This document shows positions 51,846 to 60,920 of a stretch of 64,000 nucleotides of DNA, piece after piece. The translations under genes and the position numbers were made by a program. Every line of letters starts with the position of its first letter. Position 1 is the stretch's first letter. Under the pieces are notes generated by a model that saw only the letters and a list, made by a program, of their open reading frames with translations, did no database searches and was not told the DNA's origin. Source of the DNA: Leekyejoonella antrihumi (lineage in GTDB: Bacteria > Actinomycetota > Actinomycetes > Actinomycetales > Dermatophilaceae). The DNA lies in the NCBI RefSeq assembly GCF_007845645.1, contig NZ_VCQV01000004.1, positions 177,182 through 241,181 on the forward strand, in the 5' to 3' direction.

Positions 51846-52606
51846 GCGACGAAACCGCACACGACATTCTGCTCAGCGCCCGGGGGCTGGTCCGCGACTT
51901 CGGACCGTTTCGCGCCGTAGACGGCGTCGACCTGGACGTTCGCAGCGGCACCATCCACTCGGTGATCGGGCCGAACGGCGCCGGGAAGACGACGCTCTTC
52001 CGACTGCTGACCGGAATCCTGCGCCCGACAGCCGGTTCGCTCGAGTTTGCCGGCGAGCAGCTCGCCGGTCGGCCGACCCACGTCGTCGCCCGGCGGGGCA
52101 TCGTGCAGGCGTTCCAGACAACCAGCATCTTCCCGCGACTCACCGCCCACGAGTCGGTGTGCGCGGCGCTGGTCAGCAAACACCGGCGGAGCCGGGACCT
52201 CATCACCTGGTTCCACCGCGGGTTGGCAGGCGAGGCGTCGCAGGTCCTCGAGACCGTCGGTCTGAGCGACGTCGCCGACGAGCAGGCGCGGGCCCTCTCA
52301 CATGGCGACCAACGCGCGCTCGAGGTGGCATTGGCGCTCGCCATGTCGCCCCGGCTGCTGCTGCTCGATGAGCCGACGGCAGGCATGTCGCCCTTCGAGT
52401 CGCACAAGATGGTGCAACTCGTGCAACGACTGGCCAAGGAGGAGCAACTCACCGTGATCTTGTCCGAACATGACATGGACACCGTCTTCGGCATCTCGGA
52501 CCGCGTCTCGGTGATGCATCAGGGCAGAGTCCTCGCGGACGGTCCGGCGCCCGAGGTGCGCAGGAACGCCGACGTGATGGCTATCTACTTGGGGAGCGAG
52601 GCATGA
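51842..52606 (+). CDS. ABC importer ATP-binding protein LivG-type
   Basis: A 254-aa ABC ATPase. Walker A is GPNGAGKTT (about residues 43-51). The signature segment reads LSHGDQRALEVALALA instead of LSGGxQ, a substitution common in LivG proteins. Walker B is LLLLDEPTAGMSP, and the switch His is in LSEHDMD. It energises uptake with its LivF partner, whose gene overlaps its stop by 4 bases. Confidence 0.93.
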   Translation: MSDETAHDILLSARGLVRDFGPFRAVDGVDLDVRSGTIHSVIGPNGAGKTTLFRLLTGILRPTAGSLEFAGEQLAGRPTHVVARRGIVQAFQTTSIFPRLTAHESVCAALVSKHRRSRDLITWFHRGLAGEASQVLETVGLSDVADEQARALSHGDQRALEVALALAMSPRLLLLDEPTAGMSPFESHKMVQLVQRLAKEEQLTVILSEHDMDTVFGISDRVSVMHQGRVLADGPAPEVRRNADVMAIYLGSEA

Positions 52607-53313
52607 GCCTGACAGTTGACGGCATCCACACCTACTACGGCCAGAGCCATGTATTGCAGGGGATTTCGCTGAACGTCGGCGACGGCGAGACGGTCGCACT
52701 GCTCGGTCGCAACGGTGCGGGCAAGACCACCACCATGCGCAGCATCGTTGGTCTGACCCCGGCGCGCAGCGGGAGCATCCGCCTCGACGACAAGGAGATC
52801 AGCCGGCTGCAGGCATACCGGCTCGCGCGGTTGGGCCTGTCGTTCGTGCCCAGCGGTCGGCGGGTATACGGGTCCCTGACCGTGCGTCAGAATCTCGCCC
52901 TCGCCGCCGAGCGACCACGCAAGGAAGCGGCCTGGTCACTCGAGCGGGTGCACGACATGTTCCCCAACCTCGTCACACTGGCCGGGCGCCAGGCCGGGCA
53001 CCTGTCCGGCGGCGAGCAACAGATGCTCAAGCTCGCACGGGCCCTGCTTGGCGGTCCGCGGATCCTGTTGCTCGACGAGCCAACCGAAGGGTTGGCGCCG
53101 GGGATCGTCGCCGACCTCGGCCGCTGGCTGGCGATACTGCGCAAAGAAAAGGTCACCGTGCTGATCACCGAGCAGAACGCTCTGTTCGCGCTGCGTTACG
53201 CCGATCGTGGCTACATCATCGAGAAGGGCACCGTCCGCTACGAGGCGCCGGCGGCCGAACTGCGCGACAGCGCTGAGATCCGCCGCTACCTGGGGGTCGG
53301 AGTCGACACCTGA
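52603..53313 (+). CDS. ABC importer ATP-binding protein LivF-type
   Basis: A 236-aa ABC ATPase with Walker A GRNGAGKTT (about 36-44), signature LSGGEQQML, Walker B ILLLDEPTEGLAP and an atypical switch region TEQNA, typical of LivF. Last gene of the importer operon. Its 3' end overlaps the convergent PucR-type regulator gene by 28 bp, with no room for a separate terminator. Confidence 0.94.
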   Translation: MSLTVDGIHTYYGQSHVLQGISLNVGDGETVALLGRNGAGKTTTMRSIVGLTPARSGSIRLDDKEISRLQAYRLARLGLSFVPSGRRVYGSLTVRQNLALAAERPRKEAAWSLERVHDMFPNLVTLAGRQAGHLSGGEQQMLKLARALLGGPRILLLDEPTEGLAPGIVADLGRWLAILRKEKVTVLITEQNALFALRYADRGYIIEKGTVRYEAPAAELRDSAEIRRYLGVGVDT

Positions 53314-55145
53314 GGCAACTCCACCGCCGTGCGCAATTCGTGCAGTCGTAGCGTCAGCTGCAACGGGAGGCTGAACTCAGGGGAGCGCCAGTCCTCGCCG
53401 AGCAGCACGCTGATCCGCTCCATCCGCTTGAGCAGCGTGTTGAGGTGGACGTGCAGCGCCCGGGCGCTCTGGGCGACATTGCCGTTGTGCGCGAAGTACT
53501 GAGTCATGGTGTTCACGAGATCTGTCGAGCGGCGTGCGTCGTAGGCAAGGACCGGGCCGATCGTGTCCTCGATGAAGCGGCCGAGTTCGACGGCCCGCTC
53601 GGTGTCGAACAGCAGCGCGTACACCGCATACTGGTCGGATGACGCCCCCTGGTCGGGCCTGCCGAGCGCCTGGATGACCGCGCAGCAGCGGTTTGCGATC
53701 GAGAATGCGCGCGCCCAGTCGGTGCCACGAACGCGTTCGCTGACGACGGTCACCTGCTGCCGCAGCTCGCCGCGCAGCCGCTGGTGGATGGCCCGGGTAA
53801 CGGTGTCGAGCCTCGTGATTGCGTCACGGTCGGGTACGTTCAGCAGCATGGTCGCGCGGCCGAGGTAGACGCCCGACAGTCCGTTCCACTCAGTGGCGAT
53901 GTTGTGCAGGTGCCGGGACACCTCGCCGGTCGACATGCCCAGGGCATCGACGACGACGACGACGTTGAGCTTGTCGACGAGGAGGCCGCGGGCCTGCGCG
54001 CGGGCGCGTTGTGCCGGGCCGACCACCGGGCTGCTGACCAGTAGGTTCGTCATCATCTCGCCGCTGAGACGTTCGGCCGTCTGCGCGACGGCGCTTTCCT
54101 TGAGAATGAGCATGCCCATGACGTGCGTGGCCCGCTCGAGGGTGCGGACATCGATCGGTGGCGGCTGCTCCTGCCGGGTCAGCAGCAGCGCGCCCAGATA
54201 GCTGTTCCCGGCCTGGATCGCGGCCGCACTCTGCGATAGGCCGACACTGTCCTCGATGGTGACGCAGCGGCCGGTGTTGCGGGCTTCAACGATTGCGGCG
54301 GCCACCTCGGAAGAGTCGTGCCGCACGGGACTGGCGCCCTGCGGCCGACTGAGCAGGATCGAGTCGTCACGCTCGAGCACGGTGACGGTGCCACCGACAT
54401 GTTCGACGAGCTGCTGCGCGACGTCACCGGGACCCCCGCCGCTCAGCACCGCATTGCTCAGCGCCTCGTGGACCGCCTGGGCGCGCTCCATCGTCGCGTA
54501 GGCGGACTCTAGGCGCTGCACTGCCGCCCGGCTCTCGTCGTAGAGCCGGGCGTTGTTCAGCGCGATCGCGGCGTGGTCCGCGAACGCGCTGAGCAGGGCA
54601 ATCTCGTCGGTCTCGAACGGTCGCTCGGTTCGGTCTGCAGCGAACAGGACGCCGACGACCTCACTGCGCACGAGCAGGGGGACGCCAAGGAGCGCGACGA
54701 GCCCCTCCGGGGCGACGAGCGCATCGAACTCGCCGACGTGGGTCAGGTCACCCGCTCTGAGGTAGTTGCTCACCCACATGGCGCGGCCGGTATCGATGAC
54801 CCGACCGCCTAAGCCGGTGTTGCTGGGGATCCGGGCGGCAAGGAACTCGGCGGAGATGGTGCCGGCAGAAGCCTTGAGGCTGAGGTCCTTGTCAGGTCCG
54901 ACCAGAGACAGATAGGTGAAGTCCGTGCCGATGAGCTCGTGAGCGTGACGGACGATCGAGTCGAGCACCTCATCGAGTTCGCGCAGGGCGGCGAGCGAAC
55001 GGGCGATGGCGTAGAGGGACCCGAGTTCGCGGTCGCGGCGGCCGCGGTAGGTGACCAGGTCGGCCTGAGCGATGCTCCGAGGGCTGCTCGTGGGCGCGGC
55101 GCCCCCGGCCTCAGTGTTCGCTACGTTCAGCCGTCGATCGGTCAT
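53286..55145 (-). CDS. GAF-domain PucR-family transcriptional regulator
   Basis: A 619-aa regulator. A GAF sensor domain covers about residues 45-205 (LDEVLDSIVRHAHELIGTDF, AFADHAAIALNNARLYDES). A CdaR GGDEF-like middle follows, and the C-terminal PucR HTH is at about 540-600 (MTQYFAHNGNVAQSARALHV, HLNTLLKRMERISVLLGED). PucR/CdaR regulators commonly control purine, sugar-acid or aromatic catabolism. It faces the importer genes and is divergent from the acyl-CoA ligase, so it likely controls one or both. GAGGAG precedes ATG 55145. An ACGTACAC octamer (55175-55182) in its upstream region is shared with the radical-SAM promoter. Confidence 0.9.
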   Translation of the reverse strand: MTDRRLNVANTEAGGAAPTSSPRSIAQADLVTYRGRRDRELGSLYAIARSLAALRELDEVLDSIVRHAHELIGTDFTYLSLVGPDKDLSLKASAGTISAEFLAARIPSNTGLGGRVIDTGRAMWVSNYLRAGDLTHVGEFDALVAPEGLVALLGVPLLVRSEVVGVLFAADRTERPFETDEIALLSAFADHAAIALNNARLYDESRAAVQRLESAYATMERAQAVHEALSNAVLSGGGPGDVAQQLVEHVGGTVTVLERDDSILLSRPQGASPVRHDSSEVAAAIVEARNTGRCVTIEDSVGLSQSAAAIQAGNSYLGALLLTRQEQPPPIDVRTLERATHVMGMLILKESAVAQTAERLSGEMMTNLLVSSPVVGPAQRARAQARGLLVDKLNVVVVVDALGMSTGEVSRHLHNIATEWNGLSGVYLGRATMLLNVPDRDAITRLDTVTRAIHQRLRGELRQQVTVVSERVRGTDWARAFSIANRCCAVIQALGRPDQGASSDQYAVYALLFDTERAVELGRFIEDTIGPVLAYDARRSTDLVNTMTQYFAHNGNVAQSARALHVHLNTLLKRMERISVLLGEDWRSPEFSLPLQLTLRLHELRTAVELPQVSTPTPR

Positions 55146-55310
55146 CGCAGCTCCTCACAGGATTAGTAGCCGAAACGTACACCATTTGAATCAGGTAGTG
55201 GATGGTTTTGGGGTGTCTGCGACTGCTGCCGCATCCCTACGCTCACTGCATGGGTCGTGGCAACCGGATCGCGCCCCACGCCTAGCGACGCCATCGCTGG
55301 AGGGTGAAGG

Positions 55311-56939
55311 GTGCAGATGCAAGGACTCATGCAGGCCAGGCCCCTCACGATCGCGCATGCCTTCGATCGGGCTGAGCGTCTCTTTTCACACAAGACGATC
55401 GCCACGGCGCGCAGTGCCCGGACAGAGACCGTCGACTATGGGACGTGGGCGGTGGGCGTACGCCGCCTGGCTGCCGCGCTCGATGCGCTCGCAGTTCCGG
55501 TCGGAGCACGCGTCGCCACGTTCGCGCGCAACCACCAGGAGCACCTGGACCTGTATTTCGCGGTCCCCGTGACAAAGCGGGTGCTGCACACCATCAACAT
55601 CCGCCAGTCCAGCGAGCAACTCCGATACATCGTCGACGACGCGCAGGATGACGTCGTCTTCGTCGACCGTGAGCTGTTCGCGACATTGTGGGCGAGCGCC
55701 GGGGATGCGGCGTCCGTGCGCCATTGGGTGATCATCCCCGATGGCAGCGATGTCGAGCTACCGCCAGACCCACGGATCATCCACTTCGCCGACCTCGTCG
55801 GTCGGTGCGAGCCGTGCGCAGGATCCTTCGAGGCGAACTTCGGTGCCGCGGACGAGAATCTGGCGTCCGGGCTCTGCTACACGTCCGGCACCACCGGCCG
55901 CCCGAAGGGCGTCGTCTACACGCACCGGTCGACGATGCTGCATTCGCTCGGCGTCCTGGTCGCGGGACTGATCGGGATGTGTGAACGCGACGTCGTCATG
56001 CCGGTGGTGCCCATGTTCCACGCGAACGCATGGGGGCTGCCCTACAGCGCGGTGCTCGCCGGTTCCAAGCTTGTCTTGCCGGGGTCTTCGCTCGACCCGG
56101 TGCACCTGCTGAGCCTGATCGAGGCGGAACGGGTGACGTTGACTGCTGCGGTCCCGACAGTTTGGCTGGACGCGCTGCCCCATCTCGAAGGGCATGATCT
56201 GAGTAGTCTGCGGATGGTGATCGGCGGCGGTTCGGCGATCTCCCCGTCGCTCTCGGAGGCATACCGCACCGCGATCGGAATCCCCGTCACCCACTCATGG
56301 GGTATGACGGAGATGAGCCCGACTGGGGTAATCGGTGGGACGCGCAGCCAGCACGATGGACTCGCGCCGGAGGCGTTGGTCGAGGTTGGGGCGGCGCAGG
56401 GGCAACCGATGCCACTCGTCAATCTTCGAATCGTCGATCTGGACACTGGCGTGGAGCTGCCGTGGAACGGGACTGCCATCGGCGAGTTGGAAGCCTGCGG
56501 GCCGTGGGTCGCAGCCGGCTATCTGCACGAGGAGGGTGAGGGTGCGTTCACCGATGACGGCTGGCTGCGCACCGGCGACATCGCCACGATCGGACCGGAT
56601 GGCTATGTGCGCCTCGTCGACCGGATCAAGGACCTGATCAAATCCGGCGGTGAGTGGATCTCGTCGGTTCAGCTGGAGTCTGCGATCGCCTCCCACCCCG
56701 CCGTCGTCGAGGCAGCGGTGATCGGTCGTCCGGATCCGCGCTGGATCGAACGGCCCGTCGCCTACGTGGTGCTCAAGGCCGGAGCGTGGGTGAGTAGCGA
56801 GGAGTTGCTGGCCCATCTCGCGCCACAGGTCGCGAAGTGGTGGATTCCCGACGAGTTCGTGCTCGTCGAATCGCTGCCCCGGACGGGGACGGGCAAGATC
56901 TCGAAGGTCCAGCTGCGTCAAGGGGTGCAATCCACCTGA
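55311..56939 (+). CDS. medium/long-chain acyl-CoA ligase (AMP-forming)
   Basis: A 542-aa ANL-superfamily enzyme making acyl-AMP and then acyl-CoA. The P-loop-type motif YTSGTTGRPKGVVYTH is at about residue 192-207. Motif II is HSWGMTEMSP, motif III WLRTGDIATIGPDGYVRLVDRIKD, and the catalytic Lys is in GTGKISKVQLRQ at the end. The start is GTG 55311, near GGAGGGTGAAGG. The carboxylic-acid substrate is unknown. It is divergent from the PucR-type regulator (165-bp gap). The 255 bp after it (56940-57194) hold no gene I can support. Confidence 0.92.
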   Translation: MQMQGLMQARPLTIAHAFDRAERLFSHKTIATARSARTETVDYGTWAVGVRRLAAALDALAVPVGARVATFARNHQEHLDLYFAVPVTKRVLHTINIRQSSEQLRYIVDDAQDDVVFVDRELFATLWASAGDAASVRHWVIIPDGSDVELPPDPRIIHFADLVGRCEPCAGSFEANFGAADENLASGLCYTSGTTGRPKGVVYTHRSTMLHSLGVLVAGLIGMCERDVVMPVVPMFHANAWGLPYSAVLAGSKLVLPGSSLDPVHLLSLIEAERVTLTAAVPTVWLDALPHLEGHDLSSLRMVIGGGSAISPSLSEAYRTAIGIPVTHSWGMTEMSPTGVIGGTRSQHDGLAPEALVEVGAAQGQPMPLVNLRIVDLDTGVELPWNGTAIGELEACGPWVAAGYLHEEGEGAFTDDGWLRTGDIATIGPDGYVRLVDRIKDLIKSGGEWISSVQLESAIASHPAVVEAAVIGRPDPRWIERPVAYVVLKAGAWVSSEELLAHLAPQVAKWWIPDEFVLVESLPRTGTGKISKVQLRQGVQST

Positions 56940-57194
56940 GTAAGGAGACGCCTGGGGTGAGGATCGCCTCCGGATGCAGCGGGTGAGGGCCATGGTGAGC
57001 GCCCCGGTCAGCAGCTCCATTCGAGGCCCGAGGCGGTGCGACCGCTACCTGTAGAGCCGACTTCGCAGATATGCATCATGCGCGCGTCGTCGTGGCGGCG
57101 GTCACCGGTGGCGGTGGGTCGTGGCCGCCGGGTAGCGGTGGGAACCGTCGCTCCTCGCTGCGCTCGTCACTCCTCCCAATCCCTCATACCCAAT

Positions 57195-57252
57195 AAATGA
57201 GTCAGGCGCGGCACCCGCTCGCTTCGCTCGGGATGCCGCGCCTGACTCATTT
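57195..57252 (-). terminator. terminator of the tRNA-Ser gene
   Basis: A perfect 19-bp stem (57195-57213 with 57234-57252) abuts the CCA end of the tRNA fragment. On the minus strand the arm ends in ATTTATT, a short T-run. Its presence shows that a functional tRNA-Ser gene once ended here. Confidence 0.85.
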
Positions 57253-57314
57253 GGCGGTGGCGGTGGGATTTGAACCCACGGTGGAGTCTCCCCCACACAC
57301 GCTTTCGAGGCGTG
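57252..57314 (-). pseudogene. 3' fragment of tRNA-Ser(CGA), probable integration-site remnant
   Basis: Reading the minus strand from 57314: anticodon arm CACGC-CTCGAAA-GCGTG with anticodon CGA, a long class-II variable arm, T-arm GTGGG-TTCAAAT-CCCAC, acceptor strand CGCCACC, discriminator G and encoded CCA (57254-57252). The D-arm and 5' acceptor strand are missing: the sequence beyond 57314 is relaxase DNA. This is the piece of a tRNA that many integrases duplicate as an attachment site. The tRNA cannot be functional in this form. Confidence 0.85.
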
Positions 57315-58610
57315 GGAGGCCACGTTCGGGCCCGGAACGGTGGTCGGGCTTGCGCCGTCCGCGGCCGCGGCGGAGGTCCTGGCCGACGCGGTCGGGGTGC
57401 CGACGGAGAACACCGCCAAATGGATCAGCGAACACAAGCGCCTGCCCGACCGCGAAGCCACCCTCGCCTCGTATGCGGCCCGGCTGGCCCGCGCCTACCC
57501 CTCGGTCGAGACCCGGCAGCTGCAGCTCCAAACCCTCGCCGCACGGAACGAGTACGACCGGTGGGCCCTGCAACCCGGGCAGCTGGTCATCGTCGACGAA
57601 GCCTCCATGGCCGCCACCGCAGACCTCGACTACCTCACCACGGCAGCCACCCAGGCCGGGGCGAAAGTGCTCCTGGTCGGGGACTGGGCCAAACTGTCCC
57701 CGGTCCAGGCCGGCGGTGCGTTCAAACTCGTGGCCGACCACCGCACCGACACCCCGCAACTGCACGACGTCCAACGGCTCCGCCACGAATGGGAACGCGC
57801 CGCCTCCCTCAAACTGCGAGCCGGGCGGGTCAGCGCCGCCGCCACCTACGCCGCCCACGGCCGCATCGAGTCTGGCGGGAGGGAGGACATGCTCGACCTC
57901 ATCTTCGACGGCTGGCTCACCGACACCCGGGCCGGCCGCACCTCACTCATGCTCGCCACCGATGCGGAAACGGTTGCGGAGCTCAACGCACGGGCACGTG
58001 CCCACCGCGTCGCGACGGGCGAGGTGGGCAACGACGGGACCGCCTTGCGGGACGGTACGACGATCGGCGTGGGCGATCGGGTCGTCACCCGCCTCAATCG
58101 ACGTGAGCTGGTCACCGGGCGCGGTTGGGTCAAGAACGGCGACGACTGGATCGTCCAAGCCATCGACCAGAACGGGACCGTTCGAGTGCGTCGAGCCGGT
58201 GGCGGAGCCGTCGCGTGCTGCCGCCCGACTACGTCGCCGACCACGTCGAACTCGGGTACGCGACGACCGCCCACCGCGCTCAAGGCCGCACCGTCGAGAC
58301 CACCCACTCCTACATCACCGCCACAACCGTCCGCGAGCCGCTCTACGTCATGGCCACCCGCGGCCGGGAGAGCAACAAGATCTACGTCGACACGGCCTTC
58401 GACCCGGACACCGCGACCAGCCACGAAGAACCCGGTGAGGTCGACCCGCTGGACGTTCTGCGGTCTGCCATCGACACCTCCGGCGCCGACGTGTCCGCCA
58501 CCCAGATCCGCGAACAGGAGAAGGCAGCCGCGTCGGCATCCTGGCGGCTCGAAGCCGAGGGCGCCTACATCAGCACTCAGCGGTCGCCATACCACGGACC
58601 GCTTCCCTGA
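57315..58610 (+). pseudogene. truncated, frameshifted MobF relaxase/TraA-like helicase fragment
   Basis: The frame begins immediately at the tRNA junction (TFGPGTVVGLAPSAAAAEVLA), without a start. It encodes the helicase part of a TraA/TrwC-like relaxase: Walker B LVIVDEASMAATADL (about 57588), then QLSPVQAGG-like KLSPVQAGGAFKLV. A frameshift at about 58215-58222 moves the rest to another frame, where YATTAHRAQGRTVETTHSY and VMATRGRESNKIYVD (UvrD-like C-terminus) continue to 58610. The N-terminal relaxase domain and Walker A are absent. So it is a dead relic of a conjugative element. Confidence 0.88.
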
Positions 58611-58634
58611 CCGCAGGTCGCTGGGCCAGAGGTT

Positions 58635-59240
58635 CTATCTGCCGAGGGCGAGAGCGAGGAGGGTATTGACCGCAGTCTCGAACGGACGGATGTCTCGTTG
58701 AACTTGGGCGAGTAGCAGCCCTCCTTGGAGCGTCGCCAGCAGAGTCGTGGCGAGGTCGTCCGGGTGGATGTCGGCCGGGAGTTTCCCCTCTGCGTGCAGG
58801 GGTCTGAGTCCGTCGCTGATGGCGGATGCCCACTGATCGAACCCGGTGGCGATGAGCGCCCGGGCCTCGGGGTCGCTCTCGGCGAGTTGACCACCCAGCG
58901 AACCAAGCTGGCAGCCGCCTCTTGCCTGGGTGCGCCTCGCCGCTGTGATCACCATCTCCCGCCAGGCTTCGATGCCGTTCGCGCCTGCGAGAGCGTGCGT
59001 GTTGCGTGTGACGATGTTGTCGGCTTGGTAGTCGATGACCGCCTGGACGAGTTCGTTCTTGTCGGGGAAGTAGTGGTACATCTGCGAGCCGCTTACTTCT
59101 GCCGCCACCTTGACGTCTTCCAAGGTGGCGCCCGCCACCCCGCGCTCATGGATCAAGGTCGCGGCCTCCTCCACTATTCGTGCTCGGGTGCGTGCTCCCT
59201 TGGGGGTAAGTCTCGGCCGATCACTGGTCTTTTGGCCCAT
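58635..59240 (-). CDS. TetR/AcrR-family repressor
   Basis: A 201-aa regulator. The N-terminal HTH is at about residues 15-60 (TRARIVEEAATLIHERGVAGATLEDVKVAA, then GSQMYHYFPDKNELVQAVI). A ligand-binding helical domain with one Cys (GGCQLGSLGGQLAE) follows. It is divergent from an SDR gene, with two palindromic sites between them, the usual autoregulated repressor-enzyme pair. ATG 59240 is the natural start. Confidence 0.92.
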   Translation of the reverse strand: MGQKTSDRPRLTPKGARTRARIVEEAATLIHERGVAGATLEDVKVAAEVSGSQMYHYFPDKNELVQAVIDYQADNIVTRNTHALAGANGIEAWREMVITAARRTQARGGCQLGSLGGQLAESDPEARALIATGFDQWASAISDGLRPLHAEGKLPADIHPDDLATTLLATLQGGLLLAQVQRDIRPFETAVNTLLALALGR

Positions 59241-59259
59241 CTGCCAAGGGTACCCGATT

Positions 59260-59308
59260 CTGGGTTCGACAACCCAGTGCCCGTGCTAATCTGAGTCACA
59301 CAACCCAG
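59260..59308. promoter_or_regulatory. two tandem TetR-type operators between repressor and SDR
   Basis: CTGGGTTCGACAACCCAG (59260-59277) is a perfect inverted repeat of CTGGGTT about a 4-base centre. CTGAGTCACACAACCCAG (59291-59308) is a second, imperfect copy, 31 bp on. Both lie in the 93-bp gap between the divergent start codons. Confidence 0.75.
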
Positions 59309-59333
59309 TTATGACGAGAGGACCACACATCGC

Positions 59334-60254
59334 ATGACAGACCTCAACGGCAAGACAGCTCTGATCACAGGCGCCAATGCCGGGATCGGCAAGGACGTGG
59401 CCCGGCAGCTGGCGCTCCGTCCCGAGATGGCTCGGATCTACCTGGCATGCCGGAACCAAGAACGGGCGACGACGGCGAAGGCTGAGCTCGAAGCAGCGAC
59501 CGGCCGGCGCATCTTCGACATCGTCGTTATGGACGTCGCCGATCTGGGTTCGGTCCGCGCCGGCCTTGCGGCCATCGACGGATCCGTCGACGCGCTGGTC
59601 ATGAACGCCGGTGTCATTGGCCCGCAGTCGATGGACTTGACCACCGACGGGGTCACCACCGTGTTCGCGACGAACGTCCTTGGCCACGTTGTCCTCCTCG
59701 AAGGACTCTTGGCCGAGGGACGGCTTGGCGGGGTTGCGGTCCTCGCTGGAAGTGAAGCGGCCCGCGGAGTTCCGAAGTTGCGGATGGCTAGACCCTCCTT
59801 TGTCTCCAACTCGGCCGATGAACTCGCCACCGTCATCGACGGCAGCTACTTCGCCAGCAGAAAGCCTGACTTCCAGCTCGCCTTCGGGCAGGCCAAGTAC
59901 ATCGGGACCCTCTGGATGGCCTACCTGGCCCGCCAACACCCCGACCGCCGACTCATCACCGTGAGTCCCGGCGCCACCACCGGCACCCAAGCCTCCAACG
60001 ACCTTGCCCTACCGCTGCGGGTAGCCGCGAAGTACGTCCTGCCCGCCCTAGGCTTCTCCCACAAACTGGACGTGGGAGCAAAGCGACTCGTCGACGGCGC
60101 CACTGATCCCACCCTGTCCAGCGGCGCGTTCTACGCAAGCGCGGCCAACAAGCTCAGCGGTCCCCTGGTCGACCAAGCAGACTTCTTCCCTGACTTGGCC
60201 AACCCGGCATTTCAGGAGCACGCAAACGAGGCCATCCACCGCTTCATCACCTAG
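59334..60254 (+). CDS. short-chain dehydrogenase-like protein, catalytic Tyr replaced by Phe
   Basis: A 306-aa SDR of the retinol-dehydrogenase/protochlorophyllide-reductase-like type. The cofactor loop TGANAGIGK (residues about 12-20) and VMNAGVIG fit. The active site reads FGQAKYIGT where YGQSK is usual, so the catalytic Tyr is Phe (codon TTC); the Lys stays. The reaction may be altered or lost. The gene is paired with the divergent TetR repressor and is probably induced by the repressor's ligand. ATG 59334 follows GAGAGGACCACAC, a weak site. Confidence 0.85.
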   Translation: MTDLNGKTALITGANAGIGKDVARQLALRPEMARIYLACRNQERATTAKAELEAATGRRIFDIVVMDVADLGSVRAGLAAIDGSVDALVMNAGVIGPQSMDLTTDGVTTVFATNVLGHVVLLEGLLAEGRLGGVAVLAGSEAARGVPKLRMARPSFVSNSADELATVIDGSYFASRKPDFQLAFGQAKYIGTLWMAYLARQHPDRRLITVSPGATTGTQASNDLALPLRVAAKYVLPALGFSHKLDVGAKRLVDGATDPTLSSGAFYASAANKLSGPLVDQADFFPDLANPAFQEHANEAIHRFIT

Positions 60255-60425
60255 ACATTCGCTGACTAGAAGGCCCACACCTTCAGCAGCCGCCAACTCC
60301 ACAACGACGAGCACGACCCGCTCATCGGCCACTTGTTTCATTGACGTCATGGCCGGGATCTGACGAGGCTCGGTCTAGAGCGTGTCTCCCAAAGATTCGG
60401 CGCTGACGTTGAGAGCGTGGGATGC

Positions 60426-60920
60426 ATGGTGCGTGAGGATCAGATTTCCGATGAGTTCTGGGCAATAGTCGAGCCGCTACTGCCGACGTCGACCGGTCGC
60501 CAGGGACGGCCGTGGGCCGATCACCGCAGGGTGCTGGAAGGCATCTGCTGGCGGTACCGCACGGGCTCGCCGTGGCGAGACCTTCCTGAGCAGTTCGGGC
60601 CATGGAAGACCGTGTGGAAACGGCATTTCCGCTGGTCAACGGACGGTACGTACCAGCAGATCATGGACGCGGTCCAAGATGCTGGGCTACTCGACCAGAG
60701 CGCTACCGACGAGGTTGAGCAGTTGCTCGCGGTGGACTCAACGGTCGTGCGGGCGCACCAGCACGCGGCAGGCGCTCGGCATGACTCGGTCACACCGAAC
60801 GCCCCGGCGGACCGTGCCGGGGACACAGGGGGCTGGATCGAGTTACAAGAATCCGCCGCTTGGCCTGCGCATCCCCGGACGTCGCCAGGGCGGGAGAGGC
60901 TCAAGAGGGGTTTGCCCTAG
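60426..60920 (+). pseudogene. IS5-family transposase fragment, interrupted by IS1182
   Basis: Encodes the first 160 residues of an IS5-family (IS427-like) transposase: MVREDQISDEFWAIVEPLLP, GSPWRDLPEQFGPW and the first catalytic Asp in LAVDSTVVRAHQHAAG. The frame ends at the left edge of the IS1182 element, at a CTAG. The second half and right end do not reappear after the IS1182 copy. The left end of the element is near 60379 (AGCGTGTCTCCCAAAG). Confidence 0.85.

Noticed and set aside
56940..57194. A small gene after the acyl-CoA ligase
   Set aside because: No frame with a ribosome-binding site or codon pattern like the neighbours was found.
57252..57314. A complete tRNA-Ser
   Set aside because: The D-arm and 5' acceptor strand are absent; the adjoining sequence encodes relaxase residues.
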